DNA of 64,000 nt from Eutrigla gurnardus (Eukaryota; Chordata; Actinopteri; Perciformes; Triglidae): positions 31,602,856 to 31,666,855 of the forward strand of contig OY741267.1 in the NCBI GenBank assembly GCA_963514095.1, given 5' to 3'. Both the position numbers and the translations under genes were made by a program. The notes below the pieces were generated by a model. The model made no database searches. It was not told the origin of the DNA and worked only from the letters and a program-made list of their open reading frames with translations. The first letter of the stretch is position 1. Each line of letters begins with the position of its first letter. Shown one piece after another: positions 28,201 through 39,947 of the stretch.

Positions 28201-31200
28201 CGTGTTTCGGTTTAACAGAATAAATGTAAAAGCCCTTCAGAGACGGGAGACAGAGCCCAATAAATTCACTGATACTACATACATGATACGTAATGCTCAA
28301 TACTCTAGTCTGCAGAAATGTTGCAACAGCCTGTTTATTGAATTAAGTAGTAAAACTAGATCATTAAAAAAAGACTATAGCCTAGTAAGGAACACAGTTT
28401 TAAAGTTTTTACCCCTTTTAAGATCACATTCCCAGATATATAGTCCACCTATTTAACCATGTTGCCTTTGTTTGTTTACATGAAAATCCAATATCTTTTT
28501 TTCTTCCTGGAAACAAAATATGACGCATACTTTCATCAACTAGTACCAACCGATTTCAGCCAGTATGACATCCATCAATCAAACTGCAACGTTAACGGCA
28601 CACGGCTAGAGAAGATCATGAGCTAACGTTAATCTTTTCAATGATCAAATAAAATGCCTCCCACCGTTAAGTCCGACCTGCTTTTCCTCTTTCACTCAGA
28701 AATACGTCACGATACGGAAGCTAGTACTTTGGAAATGTCGTTTCAGCTCGACTTTAAGAGCTGTGTTTAATTAGGTATTAAATGCATGCGTAATTTTTTT
28801 TAGTATGAAAGCTTAACTCTGGTACAGTTTTTATGGGGAAATGAATTGGTTGTCACTCTCCTAAATACAAAGCAGAAGCTCCCAGAGGACCTTTGTATGA
28901 GTGCTCAATATGAATATACCATAGATAATATAAGTTAGATTTGTTTTCAGTAATATAGGGATTTGTTTCACACTCTGATCTTCTGTGTATCCTTTGTAGG
29001 TTTATGCATCAGCCTCAGGAGAGGAGTTTAACAGAGACAATGTTGGCTACCCGGCCTCCAAGGCAGGAAATGTCTACCCACCACCCTTCTATATGCAAGG
29101 TCAGTCAAAACCTCACCTGCCTTCAGAGCCTGCCCTTGTTCGTTGTGTGAATCTGTCAGATACTAATAATGTTATTAATATTTCTTTATAGCCAGTATGG
29201 TTGTGAAATTAACTCTCCATAATATTGCTATGGAAGTCCTGATGAACCTCTGTTCTGTAGCCGTATGCCAGTGAACACCCTGTGGTGCCCGACTGCTTAA
29301 TAGTGCATCACAGTTGAATGAAGTCATCACAGTAATGTGACGTGTCTCATATGTGGCCTTCATTGTCTTTTCATCTCTTGTGGCTGGTTATCCCTCGCCC
29401 TTCCTGCTCCTCCCTCCTCCACTGGATGCCCCCGTACAGACGGCCTCCACCCGCCCTCTGATCCGTGGGGCACTGCCAGGTCGATGGTTCAGCCTGGTTA
29501 TTCTGCCATGCTGGGCAACTCTCCCCATCTGAGCCAGCATGCTCCCTTCACTGCCATCAACCCCCAAGACAGACTGGTGAGTTCTGCCTTCTCACTTTGG
29601 TCTTGTTTTTCTATGAAGCCACAATATGGTCTTTGACACGTTTTCCTTAATGCATCATTGAGGACTTCTGTCTGGTTGTGTGTAAATATTCGTTTTTCTC
29701 TTTGCCTCCCAGAAACGGCAGCCACTGCCCCTCTCTCCCCAGAACTACCCCATGCATGGCAGTGAGGTGAATGGGGCCCATCCTGCTGGCTTCCACTCTG
29801 GCCCCCACTCTGGACCCCACTCTGGCCCCCACTCTGGCCCAAGCAGCTTCGGAGTCCCCAGCCACACACCCCCCATGGCTGACACCATTATGGGTAAACC
29901 CGTTAATGTGTTTTCCCTTTTGTGGAGTGCTCATTATCACATAGTAGAATATTTGTTGTGCATAGGATCTTATTGAAATACCTTTATCTTCCCCAAAGCC
30001 AATCGAGGGGCAGTACCTGGCAGCTCAGGTGACGAGATTGGAAAAGCTCTGGCGTCTGTAAGTAATAATAAAATACATGTATATAGGCAATTATTTTACA
30101 AAAGACTTGAAATGCTATATAATATGTTAAAATAAATGTAAAGGAAAAAGTTTCATTCCAATTAAACTTTTCAACTCAAATTAAAATCCCATGCCTCCTT
30201 TCAGATCTATCCTTCAGACCCACACAGTAACACCTTCCCTCCGTCTCCGTCTACTCCCTCCGGCTCTCCCCAGGCTGTATCAGGTGAGGGAAGAGCTCCA
30301 GTCATCTTTTTCTGAGCAGTTCTGTTGATTTAACACATGTTGGGTGATGGTAACGTTCTTAGATGTTTTGAGTATTGTGGGATCTTTACTTTACCATGTA
30401 CTTGTATGTTTCTTACTATTAGTTGGACTCATATTACTCTCAATTACCAATTTAAGGACAATACAAGGATTAGCGATCATCTTAGCTGACAAGCCGCACG
30501 GCAATCAAAGAAAACATTTATGCACTATTGGAATTGTCTATATGGCAGGTAGTCGGCTACAAACCAAACGTTGCCACAGGGAGTTCAAATATTTAAAATA
30601 AAAAATGAATTATTGTGTAGTTCGCCTTTCAAGGCTATCTTAATGTTTAGGTCATGTGATTTAGCACTAAGCTAGATTGAAAAATACTTGTGTTGTTATT
30701 TGTCCATATTCTTGTTTGCAGCAATTGAGAAAGTAGCTAATAATGGCATCTATATCTGTACATACTGTAAATGTAACCCATGGTGCAACTTCCACAGCTT
30801 AACCATCACTTGCTCTTTCACACACGCAACATTCAATTATAACTTATGAGAGAGGAAAGGACGATACAGTAAAAGATTCACACTCTCTGTCTGTGTGTGA
30901 GAGAGTTCATCACACTTCATACATGAAATGCTGCTGCTGGTACAAGATGAGAGAAGAACAAAAGGGGGACGATAATGGTTGCAAACCCAGTAAAGAATAA
31001 AATAAAGAAATACCTGGCTTTGAAATTGTAGATTTGATTCTTAATTTGTTCAAATATAGATGACAAATTTGTTGCACAATGTATCTTCATGTTTCATATC
31101 CTCATCACATTAGTTTCACATGTTGAATCTGCAATCAATCAACAGTTTCTGTCCCCCAGTGTTTCATGTTTAACACATGATAATGTAAGAAAATATATTT

Positions 31201-34200
31201 TTCCCACACGTGGTTGGCTTGAAACATGAAAAATAGGTATAAAGTGAAAAGTGTCTTTGATTGAACATGCATCATATGTAGCCTTTGACCTAAGTGACAG
31301 GTAAGTGAAATTGAAATCTCCATTTGGTTAACCTACCATGGCCTAAGATGGCACATTTAGGACAAATGTACTTACCAAAACGATGTGATTTTGTTTTCTC
31401 TAGGCTCTGCATCACAGTGGACACGGTCCTCTGGCCAGGCCACACCTTCACCCAGCTTTGAGGTTGGAATTCAGTCCATGGTGAGTCAACATGTCTTTTC
31501 TTTTTTGTGTGAACAGATTGTTGAGGCAAATAAAGGATACGACAGTTATTCATGCATCACTTTCTGCCGTCTCATCCTCCATTATTCTTCATTCTCTGTA
31601 GCCGGGTAAAATGGAGGACCGTCTGGACGAAGCCATCAATGTTCTTCAGCGTCACGCCAGCGGACAAGGAGGGCCAGGCCTGGCTGAGATGCACACTCTG
31701 CTCTCGTCTAGCTTAGGGTTACCTGCAGCCTTCACCAGTGCAGCACTTGGATTGACCAGTCGCCTGCCTGGACTGGTGAGATTAATTAAAAGCAGCCCAG
31801 GAAATCTATCCAAAAATGACTGAATTAAGTTTGATCTTTGAAATTAAAGTGAAGGTGGTTTACCTGTTTAGTAGCTCTAAAGTTAGTATTACAAGCATCT
31901 TACAAGGTCATTGAAACATGTTTAAATTCATGTCCTGAAGCTTGCCAGTCACCAGGAGGACTCTGCTGGTCTGCCCTCAAGTGGAGGACTTATGCATTCT
32001 CACCACGGTCCTGCATCTGCCCAGCCAGGCTCTCAGCCTGAAGGTTTTACTGGTGAGACTTTCTGTTGCTCTCTACTCCTCTATCTATATTTCATGTCAG
32101 GTGGTAATACATTGGATGTTAAGGAGTATTTGTTGGTTCTGTATGTATGTTATATGGTATACTTGTTTGTGAACTCTCGGTACAGGCCTCTCCACTGGCC
32201 TAAAGCGCTCCAATGGCTCTGATATCAAACGAGAGGACAAGGAAGATGATGAAAACTGTTCCATCACTGACAGGTCAGAGGACGAGAAAAAAGACATGAA
32301 GGCCCGCCTTGGATCGAGGTGTCTAAAAATTTTATATATATATCTATATATATATTATTTTTATATTATTATACTCATCTGTCACTGCATGGTATTTCAT
32401 GGCATATCATGCTGCTGTGGTTTAAGTATAATATATGCCAGAAAAAGATCTTTCCACCTTTCTAATCCTGGTTATTCATAATAATTCATTCAGTTTGATA
32501 GATTTATGGACGTCTATTACCAAACAGGCCATACTTCATTTTGAAATGAGTTCTATTGCCTTGTAAAATAGACTGACCGGTTATAAATGTATTCTTGTTT
32601 CTACATCTGCTTTTACTGGATTGTTTAGAGATTTATCTTCTTTTAAGCAGGACACCTCACTCGTTGGAGCTGTCGTTAACATTAAAAACTTCATAACCAA
32701 AATACCATACCTCAATTACATTTTTAATGCAGTCTATCAATCTGAATTTGCATCCAAATTATTGCTGAGAAATGACGTCCTTACAGTCGAAACAGTCGCA
32801 CAATATATCGGTTAAATTGTAGGTTAAGTTTAAGCAAGGTCAACAGGAAATCTAAATTGAACTGAAACTTGGAAGTACTTCAATCACAATTGTAAACACT
32901 GCTCCAGTTATTGATCACATTAATCTTACTTACTATTGTTTAGCTGCTGCTCCTCATTGTTGATGCGGTTAATTTCTTCAAGTTTGGAATTAGTTCTCTT
33001 GATTATTTACCAGCATTGCGACCACAGGAACCAAGTTCAAACTTTGGTTTGTGGGCTTTGCTGTAATTCAGACATTGTTTCTCACACGAAGATATTACTT
33101 TTAACTTTGCTCTGGCTGTTATCTTCAGAAGTGGGGGAAAAGTTTAGTTTCTGATTCTGGTCCTCACTTTAGTTCCTGGGACTCCATTATTTACAAAACT
33201 GCTGAATATCTAAAGCTCAACCCTAATCTTACCCAGCTTTTGTAGCAGTGTTTGTAATTGTCATTAAATTACTCTGGAATTGTAGCCCAATCCATGTGGT
33301 GTTGACATTATTAGGAGAATTTATTGCACAACATAATTGGGAAGTTATTATCAGTGAGCTGTACCCATACTGATGTTTCATTCCCTCCTCATCTGCAATT
33401 GGCTCCTCGCTAGTCTGGATGATGAGGAAGATGATGAAGATCTACCAGTGGAGATTAAGGCTGAGCGGGAGAAAGTGAGGAGGATGGCAAACAACACCCG
33501 TGAACGGCTACGTGTGCGGGACATCAACGAGGCTTTTAAGGAGCTGGGCCGTATGTGTCAGCTCCACCTGAGCCACGAGAAACCGCAGACCAAATTGATC
33601 GTGCTGCAACAGGCCGTTAACGTTATACTCAACCTGGAGCAGCAAGTTCGAGGTCAGTGGGTGTCCAGAGCGGAAGGAAGAGGAGGGGAAGGGCCTCTTT
33701 ACAAAGTAAAACTCCCACACTGCTTCACTTCCAAGCTCCCTACATTGTCCTGCTAGTTATTTTAATTCCAAATATTTTTTAAAAAGCTGGTGGTAATTAA
33801 TTTGACTCCACTTGTGGTGGTATGTGCATTTAGGCCTGTTTAACACCAGTGAGGCAAAGCACTTTTTGCAGTCCATCCTGAGGACGATCAACAGTGAGGA
33901 CATGAGGAAATGAAGCTGTGTGACTGTTTTTAAGACATGCCCATTCTCCTGTTCATCTTCTAAGATTTGCGTCCTCTGGTAACACATACACAGGGCTGCT
34001 GTTAGTCCCGATGCAGTATGTGTTGCCTTGTCTTATAATTGGCCGTCTGCTTCCACTGTGAGAATGCTTACATGTCTCTCTGCCTTGCCCTTTGACTGTA
34101 TTAACACATCTTTTTGTGTGTTCATTTGCTTTTTCCACTGTTGCCTCATCGTGCTTTTACCTACCACAAAGACATTTTAATTCCACGTTATTTCAGCATT

Positions 34201-35960
34201 GTGATGTCTTTTTTTTTTACCTTCCTCTCATAGTGTACCTGTCTGTCCACTGGCACCCGGTTGGCATGAAAGCCATGCTGTCAGTCGTTATGTGTATTAA
34301 CCCGTGTTCAGCTTTGTTGCGGTGTGTCTGTGCTGCATGTCCCAGCTTTCAAGCATTAACCCTTTTTTGTCACCTTCCTTTTCGAGACAAACCTTTCCAT
34401 TTCTCCATTCGTTCCCCTCCTGTATCATTTTCTTTTTACAGATATCAACAGTGACCTTCCTTACATTCAGATAAATACATCATCTGCTGATGTATTTAAC
34501 ACGATACCCTCAGTCTCTCCTGTTGGCTTTTTCTCTCCGGCTCTTTCTATGTTGGCAGAGGGTGTTGCTTCCTCTCTCTCCCTTTCTCTCTCCCTCCTCA
34601 TAACTTCTCATTCTGCTGGACAGTCACCAAATCCCCTCAACTTCCATCCTGGACCCCAATGACCAAAAGAAATTGTTGGTTGGTTAGACCTCAGATTAAC
34701 AGATTAATCAGACCTGGTCACTCAGCTCGACTGTTGTATCTTGATCTTCAATATATTTGTTCTTGGCTTGAGATCATTTAGTGTCCTACTTGCTCAACCC
34801 ACAAAACTTTAAGTTGTGACTAATTGAGATTACATCCATTCATGTTTGAAAAGAATAATTATTCATCATTTACATACTATGGAAAAAAGAACTGTTCCCT
34901 CCACTGCCTCTCCTGCAGCAAAGCCCCACTCCACTGGGGTCTTCTTCAGCAATACCACTGGTCTTGTCTTGTCTTGAAATTAGCCTCATACATAGTTATA
35001 CAGAAAAGATTAAAACATTTGCCCGTAACAGAAAGGTTTCTGAGGAGGCAACATGTTAAGTTAAAATCAGTATCATAAGTTAAAAACTGTATTACTGCAA
35101 TTCTTAGTAAGCCCGGGTTCAGCGAGGGCTGTGATTTGTTAACCAGCTCCCTCCAAATCCCACTTCTCCTCCCGGCTGCAGTGTTGTCTCGGTGACCGAT
35201 GAGAACCTGACTGCTGAGGAGAAGGAGCAGAGGGAGCGTGAGCGCCGCCATGCTAACAACACTAGGGAGAGGGTGCGTGTGCGCGACATTAACGAAGCCT
35301 TCAGAGAGCTGGGCAGGATGTGTCAGGTCCACCTGCAGACTGACAAGGCCCAGACCAAGCTTATCATCCTGCAACAGGCTGTCCAGGTCATAATGGGCCT
35401 GGAGAAGCAGGTGCGAGGTAGGTCAGCCAATACAAGAAGGTCTGATCCACATAGACAACCAACTATCTCTTATCATATCTGGACATGTTTCCAGTCATTC
35501 ACCTATAGAAAAATCTCTTTAATTTTGTTCTCACGTATTGTGTGGCATTCACTTTGGCTTTCTCTTTGCTGTTTGCTCGTATCCCTTTGAAAAATGAAGA
35601 AAGGGAGAATATTTGAGGAAGTATATCCCTGCTTTTCTGCCAAACGCCTGCAATTCTTACCTTACTTTCCTTCTCCTGTCTTGCTTTCCCCTGATCTGTT
35701 TTCCCCTGTCTATTATTGATCTTTTGTACGTTTAAAACTCTGCTTTAACATCTGAAAGACAAAAACAACATTTTTTTTAGCAATACTGAATCCTTGACTG
35801 TTTTTAATCTATGGTCCTTGGTCCTTCTTTCAAAGAGCGTAATTTGAACCCAAAGGCTGCCTGCCTCAAGAGGAGAGAGGAGGAAAAAGTGTCAGGCGTG
35901 GACCCCCAGATGCAGCTTGGTGGGGGTCACCCTGGTCTCGGAGGAGATGGACATATGTGA
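19277..35960 (+). CDS. tcf3: transcription factor 3 (E2A, class I bHLH E-protein), E12-type isoform
   Basis: Coding exons: 19277-19330, 19686-19758, 24836-24909, 25857-25932, 26614-26654, 26785-26923, 27282-27331, 29000-29099, 29440-29576, 29713-29893, 29999-30057, 30205-30283, 31404-31480, 31602-31775, 31941-32052, 32186-32318, 33414-33652, 35836-35960. Phases agree; 640 residues against 654 in human. E proteins dimerise with tissue-specific bHLH factors and bind E-boxes (CANNTG) in the nucleus. Visible are the AD1 motif LLDFSAMF at the N-terminus, the RRRP and KKIRK basic stretches, the AD2 loop-helix MEDRLDEAINVLQRHA (384-399), an acidic segment, the bHLH (about 540-597), and the conserved tail ERNLNPKAACLKRREEEKVS ending GHM. 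The N-terminus, paired bHLH exons and uqcr11-mbd3 neighbours point to tcf3 rather than tcf4 or tcf12. Whether this is tcf3a or tcf3b is unknown. The first exon here begins at 19234, so 5' UTR precedes the ATG. A four-fold HSGP repeat occurs at 276-291. Confidence 0.95.
20565..20715 (+). repeat. SINE-like fish repeat tail in tcf3 intron 2
   Basis: TTTTCCCTTATCCGATAAAA is followed by TGTAAAGCCCTCTGAGGCAA and a terminal (AATTG)n run (AATTGAATTGAATTGA). This matches the well-known fish element ending in GTAAAGCCCTCTGAGGCAAATTGTGATTTGTG...TTGAATTGAATTG. It ends in its own short tandem tail. Confidence 0.75.
23120..23720. repeat. probable decayed interspersed repeat in tcf3 intron 2
   Basis: The right end (ACTTTTACTTGAGATTTACA then ATGCAGGACTTCTACTTGTA) resembles a widespread fish element with ACTTTTACTTGAGTA and GCAGGACTTTTACTTGTAAC. 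The left part has short GCATGCACTA direct repeats (23414-23455). Boundaries and class are uncertain, and the two parts may be separate elements. Confidence 0.4.
24150..24490. promoter_or_regulatory. candidate conserved intronic enhancer in tcf3 intron 2
   Basis: A dense cluster of homeodomain/POU-like words lies about 350-690 bp before exon 3. It includes TTTTTAATTAGACAA, AATATTCATA, TTCATTAATATGCACAAT, TATGCAAATCAGCATGCAAT and TAAGCTTCAG. The following 240 bp have balanced base composition unlike the surrounding AT-rich intron and contain a chance open frame of 88 codons (24216-24482) without recognisable homology. I favour regulatory rather than coding function. Confidence 0.35.
27670..27856 (+). 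other. long polypyrimidine tract in tcf3 intron 7
   Basis: Nearly 190 bases consist almost only of C and T, with runs such as TTCTCTCTCTCTCTCCCTCC. The tract ends in TATCCCAG, an ideal 3' splice-site context. It could be a simple low-complexity tract prone to triplex formation, or a strong splice acceptor for the short open segment that follows (27857-27901). Confidence 0.7.
29794..29841 (+). repeat. 12-bp coding minisatellite in tcf3 exon 10 (four HSGP units)
   Basis: Four consecutive in-frame units of CACTCTGGCCCC, with third-position changes only (GGA in unit 2, CCA in unit 4), encode HSGP four times (residues 276-291). The unit length is a multiple of three, so copy changes would keep the frame. 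I do not recall this repeat in mammalian TCF3. Confidence 0.9.
35182..35417 (+). CDS. tcf3: alternative bHLH exon of tcf3 (E47-type), mutually exclusive with 33414-33652
   Basis: This exon encodes a second complete basic helix-loop-helix, with TAEEKEQRERERRHANNTRE and INEAFRELGRMCQVHL. Its acceptor (GGCTGCAG/T, entering after AG) and donor (CGAG/GTAGGT) have exactly the phases of the upstream E12-type exon, so either can join 32186-32318 to 35836-35960. Using it gives 639 residues. In mammals the corresponding isoform is E47, which binds DNA well as a homodimer, whereas E12 prefers heterodimers. The order E12-like then E47-like matches the human gene. Using both exons together would break the frame (239 + 236 nt is not a multiple of three), which explains mutual exclusion. 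Confidence 0.93.
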
Positions 35961-38740
35961 TCCTCAGGTCAGTCTACAGAGCTCAGTGAGATTTGTGACA
36001 TGGTCACTGCATGATAATATAATGAACCAAAGCTTCATTTTGTGGAAAAATATAAGTGTTTCTCCTTTCTCTTCCAGTTCCTGTTGATTGTACAGCCCTT
36101 AGAACACGTGGCCTTAAACTATCATCGTCATGCATCTCAGTGTGTGTTAATCAACTTTTGGAAAGCACACACGCACACACCTCATAACTGACAAAGCAGG
36201 TGGCCACATTCCTGACTATGAATACAAAAGTAACAAGCACACTCTGACAGGAAGAGCGAAAATGTATTAAACTTAACAAGACAACACTTTGAACCGAGGA
36301 CACCGGTTTGGAGACAGTGGAAATTGGACATAAGGACATTCTTATGATCATGTTTTTGTAAGACATTTTGGAAAAATTGCTTTACTCGTAGGGAGCAAAA
36401 CTTGTTTGGATCAAATGAAACCTTTTGGATCAACTGCTTGTGTTAGCAGAGTTAGGATTTGTATTGTTGGATGATTATTGGCATTCCCATCTGAAAAGCA
36501 GGTCTTACATTCTTCACAGGCAAAGAGGGACACCCGGGTTTATATCTTATGATTGAACATAACCCGTTTAAACATGTGCCCAAAAGAGGCCTAATGCATA
36601 GTGTTTCATTAAGATAAAATAGCCATCGTTATTATCTTCTCATGTAACGACTGAATTACGGAGGGTAGGTTTGGAAACATCCAGCAACTAACCAGGCAAT
36701 CAGAGAACTGACTTTCTTTTTTCTATGCTGGTATTTCTGGATGTATTTTTTTAATTTCTTTCTTTGGCTGAAAAGGAGCCACTGTCACTGGCTCACACAT
36801 GTTGGGTTCATTCTTTTTGTTTATTTTTAACTGTGGATCCCTGAGTCTTATCTGGTTAAGTCCTGTGCATCTGTCGTGGTCACTGCCATTCAAGTGGAAC
36901 GGAGACTGCCGCAGAGAGATCTTCCGCCGACTCAAACACGAGCAGAGACTCAATACGAATCCAGGAACCACGGTGATGTTAAATCAAATGTGCGCATGCA
37001 CATCCCAGCTGGTTGGACTCAAGCGTACGGATGTCATCCTCACTACTCGGCTCCTTCACCGTGATGAAGTCAATCACTCTCAGCCATGTGGTCAGCCAGT
37101 GTCACGTCCGCCTGCATCTGTCAAAGTAACCTAGAAACTGTTACAGCATGGTGAATTTACAAAACGCAAGTCTCAATTTGTATTACGGTAAATGACATTT
37201 TGCTAGAAGACAAATAATTGAGTATTGAAAGGGATCATGAGTGTTCCTGCTACCCTGTAGAGAATTTACTCGCCATTGATGGACTTGTTTTGGTTGTTGC
37301 CGTGTGTTGAACATTTGATGTTTTGTTTTTGTTTTTTCCCTTTTTGAACAATTGCAAAGCCTGTTGTAAGGATCTTCCTTTTGTAGAATTGATTTATCAT
37401 TGTTTTTTTATTGTTTTATTTTTTACTTTGTAAGATAGTTGTATGAGTTGTTGTTTTTATCATTTGGAATGCTCTTTCTTTTTTGTTTTGTTTACATTGT
37501 TTAAATGTAAGACGACTCTCAATTTAGATTCCAGGAACAAAGTGAGGTGTTTTCTTTTGTGCCAGATATTTAGAAATGTTAGAAATGACAAACTTATCTG
37601 GCTGTAACATCACATGTTGTGATATTGCTGTCTTTAAAAAAACAAAACAAACAAACATGCATATTTCAACAAAAATCTGTCAGGCCAGTTGTAATTGGAT
37701 AGTTCTGGTGTTTGTGACAGTTTTCCTCAAATGAAACACAATATTTTTCTTCAGCACCCCTCCCCCCCTCTCCTCTTCTTGGTGTCCAGCTCTCTGATGA
37801 GCTTGCTGATTGGTTTGAGGAAGGGGCAGTAGGGGCGGTCTGCACAATCTGCAACATAATTCACTGTTTCATTATAATATCAAGCCTAAAATAAATCAAA
37901 AAAGGGTGGCCTTAGTCATTTTCCTGACTTTGGGAGTTTTGATATGGTTACTCACCAGTGCCTGAATACTTCTCTGCTACATGGTGGATGATGTTGCATT
38001 TGATGATTTATAGGTTGTACCTTTTTATAATACAGATGTATAAAACATATATACTTCAGTAACATTTGACAGTGTCTCAGAACATCTAAATGAAGAATCA
38101 CACTCATTGATGCTGACTGCTTCAGTGTCTGTCATTAAATGTAAGATGATTAATAACCCGGTCTGCAACTTTGACTCTGACAACTACTTAAACCGTTTTA
38201 TCTTTTATGTACTGATTTTTTCTGAGTATAATTTTGTCCTTGACTGGCATGTGCATTGATATGTATGTACAGCTATATGATATGTCAGCTTTATCATTGT
38301 AAGCTGATACTGATATGTAACAGTATTTGGTTTTGTACCTGTCATTTCGTCACAAATCTTGCCCCACAGACTAGCCCCAAACATTATTTTCTTTGTCAGT
38401 AACTCTAACCTTTCTGCAGAAAAAAAGTGGTGTTGTTGTGATATGAAAAAATCTCAACTGAAGACTTGTACTTTTATTTCTTTTTGTGAAAGTTATGTCA
38501 GCAGTATCCAAGGATCAAAACATGCACCTGCTATTCTTTGTTAACAGACCCTTTCTGTCCTCCACAACAGCTGACCTGCTACAAATCTCTCTGTCTTCAC
38601 TCATGTTTGGGGACAGCATCTATGTAGGCTATGTCCTCAAAGTGCCTCCAGTTTCCTATTTTTTATATATAAAGTAGATATAGAGAACTGTTGTGTATAT
38701 AACAGTAATGTAGCAATAAATGTGCCATTTTTAATAACAA
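35961..38740 (+). other. tcf3 3' UTR
   Basis: After the TGA at 35958-35960, about 2.8 kb of AT-rich noncoding DNA runs to an AATAAA at 38715-38720. It contains T-rich and A-rich runs (37320-37500, 37636-37656) and no supported exon. A long 3' UTR is usual for E-protein genes. Confidence 0.6.
38715..38720 (+). terminator. tcf3 polyadenylation signal
   Basis: AATAAA in the context GTAGCAATAAATGTGCC, followed by a T-rich stretch. Earlier AATAAA at about 37890 could serve a shorter form. Confidence 0.5.
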
Positions 38741-39261
38741 ACACCACGTTTATCCAATGTTTTTTTTTTAAAACCATAAATTTAAAAAAAAGATATATAT
38801 AATTGCATTTCCATTCCTGCAATGCAACCAGATAGAGGTTTATCCAGTCAATATTTTTTTTATTTGTGACATTGAGTTTCACCCAACTGGGACATTCAGC
38901 TTTCATGGTCAGCTGCCATTGCTTGATTTGTCCGCTAGGGGGCAGACATGAGCTGCCGCTAAAGTTCTACACTCTGTTGAATACACGTCGAAGCTCCGTT
39001 GTATTTTATACAGAGCCGCGCAAACAAGTCGGCGCTCCTCCGCTGAAGTACTATCGAGTTTGCTGTATGCAAATTAATATGTATTAGTTTGAATAAACGC
39101 GTATATTTAGGAATGAGCACCATGTAAGCGAAATCTAAACTGAAATAATAAAGGTGTAACAAACACATTACCCCTTCTGTGAAACAGCATATCTTCATTG
39201 GTGATAATGCAACGAGTTGAATATTAAATTTCATCAAATTTATTGTTAAGGAATTTTGTTT

Positions 39262-39385
39262 TCGAGTAACCGGAAGTACTTGGTGTACATGCGCACTAGC
39301 TGTAATCAGAAAACCCATGCCGGAAGTTCCAGCACAGCTTTTAAAGCTGCGTTATCCTGCGTTAGAAGGAGACATTTAAGACACA
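39262..39385 (+). promoter_or_regulatory. uqcr11 promoter with two ETS/GABP sites and an NRF-1-like half site
   Basis: ACCGGAAGT lies at 39269-39277 and GCCGGAAGT at 39319-39327. Both are perfect ETS (GABP, also called NRF-2) core motifs. CATGCGCAC at 39289-39296 resembles an NRF-1 half site. The ATG is at 39386. GABP and NRF-1 are the classical regulators of nuclear genes for respiratory-chain subunits, so the motif set fits the product. Confidence 0.65.
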
Positions 39386-39947
39386 ATGATCGGGTCGAAG
39401 TACGTGTCCATTGCCAAAACATGGTAGGTTTGTTTTAATTTATTATAAATATAGCGGGAACGAAGTGAGACTTCAAACGAATCTAGATGTGTCCTTAGCT
39501 AACGTTAGCTGTTAGCTTAGCCGAGGTCATTGCTTTGGGACGTGCAGATTTCAGTGATCACTGTGGACGTATTTCAGTTTACCAGCTAGCTAGCTAGCAC
39601 TGATCTCACCTGAAGGATCTATTATTCCCGTTATAGATTAGTGATAGATAATTGGTCTGTTAATAGATGAGACTGGAGTCTCAGTTACCTGTTAAGTGTG
39701 TCCTTACTCCAACAAGCTACCTGGTGTGCGATGGGGGGGTCGTTTTAACATCCGTCTCCACGGATCATTGTAATTCACTTTAATTGGAGAATCAGGTGGT
39801 CAGTGTGACTGTTCTCTACTCCACAGGATCCCAAACATGGCGGTTTGGGGCACAGTCGGAGGCGTGGCTCTGGTCCACTTAACAGACTGGCGGTTGATCC
39901 TGGACTACGTCCCCTACGTCAGCGGCAAATTCAAGAAGGACGAGTAG
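39386..39947 (+). CDS. uqcr11: cytochrome b-c1 complex subunit 10 (UQCR11), two coding exons
   Basis: Exons 39386-39423 and 39827-39947 join within a Trp codon and give 52 residues; human UQCR11 has 56. It is the smallest subunit of respiratory complex III (ubiquinol to cytochrome c electron transfer) in the mitochondrial inner membrane, with one membrane helix and no catalytic role. Visible are the hydrophobic helix WGTVGGVALVHL and the family signature TDWRLILDYVPYVSGKFKKD, which matches the human TDWRLILDWVPYINGKFKKDN nearly throughout. The N-terminus is four residues shorter than human and diverged. The 3' side has a donor-like GCAG/GTCAGAG immediately after the stop, so the 3' UTR may be spliced. 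AATAAA occurs at 40186. Position between tcf3 and mbd3 matches human 19p13.3. Confidence 0.93.

Noticed and set aside
29498..29940. Minus-strand open frames of 123 and 97 codons with Gly-Gln-Ser repeats
   Set aside because: They are the antisense shadow of the HSGP repeat and Pro/Ser-rich tcf3 exons 9-10.
32621..32815. 64-codon open frame in the tcf3 intron before the E12-type exon
   Set aside because: No homology recognised, no phase-compatible splice sites, AT-rich codon use.
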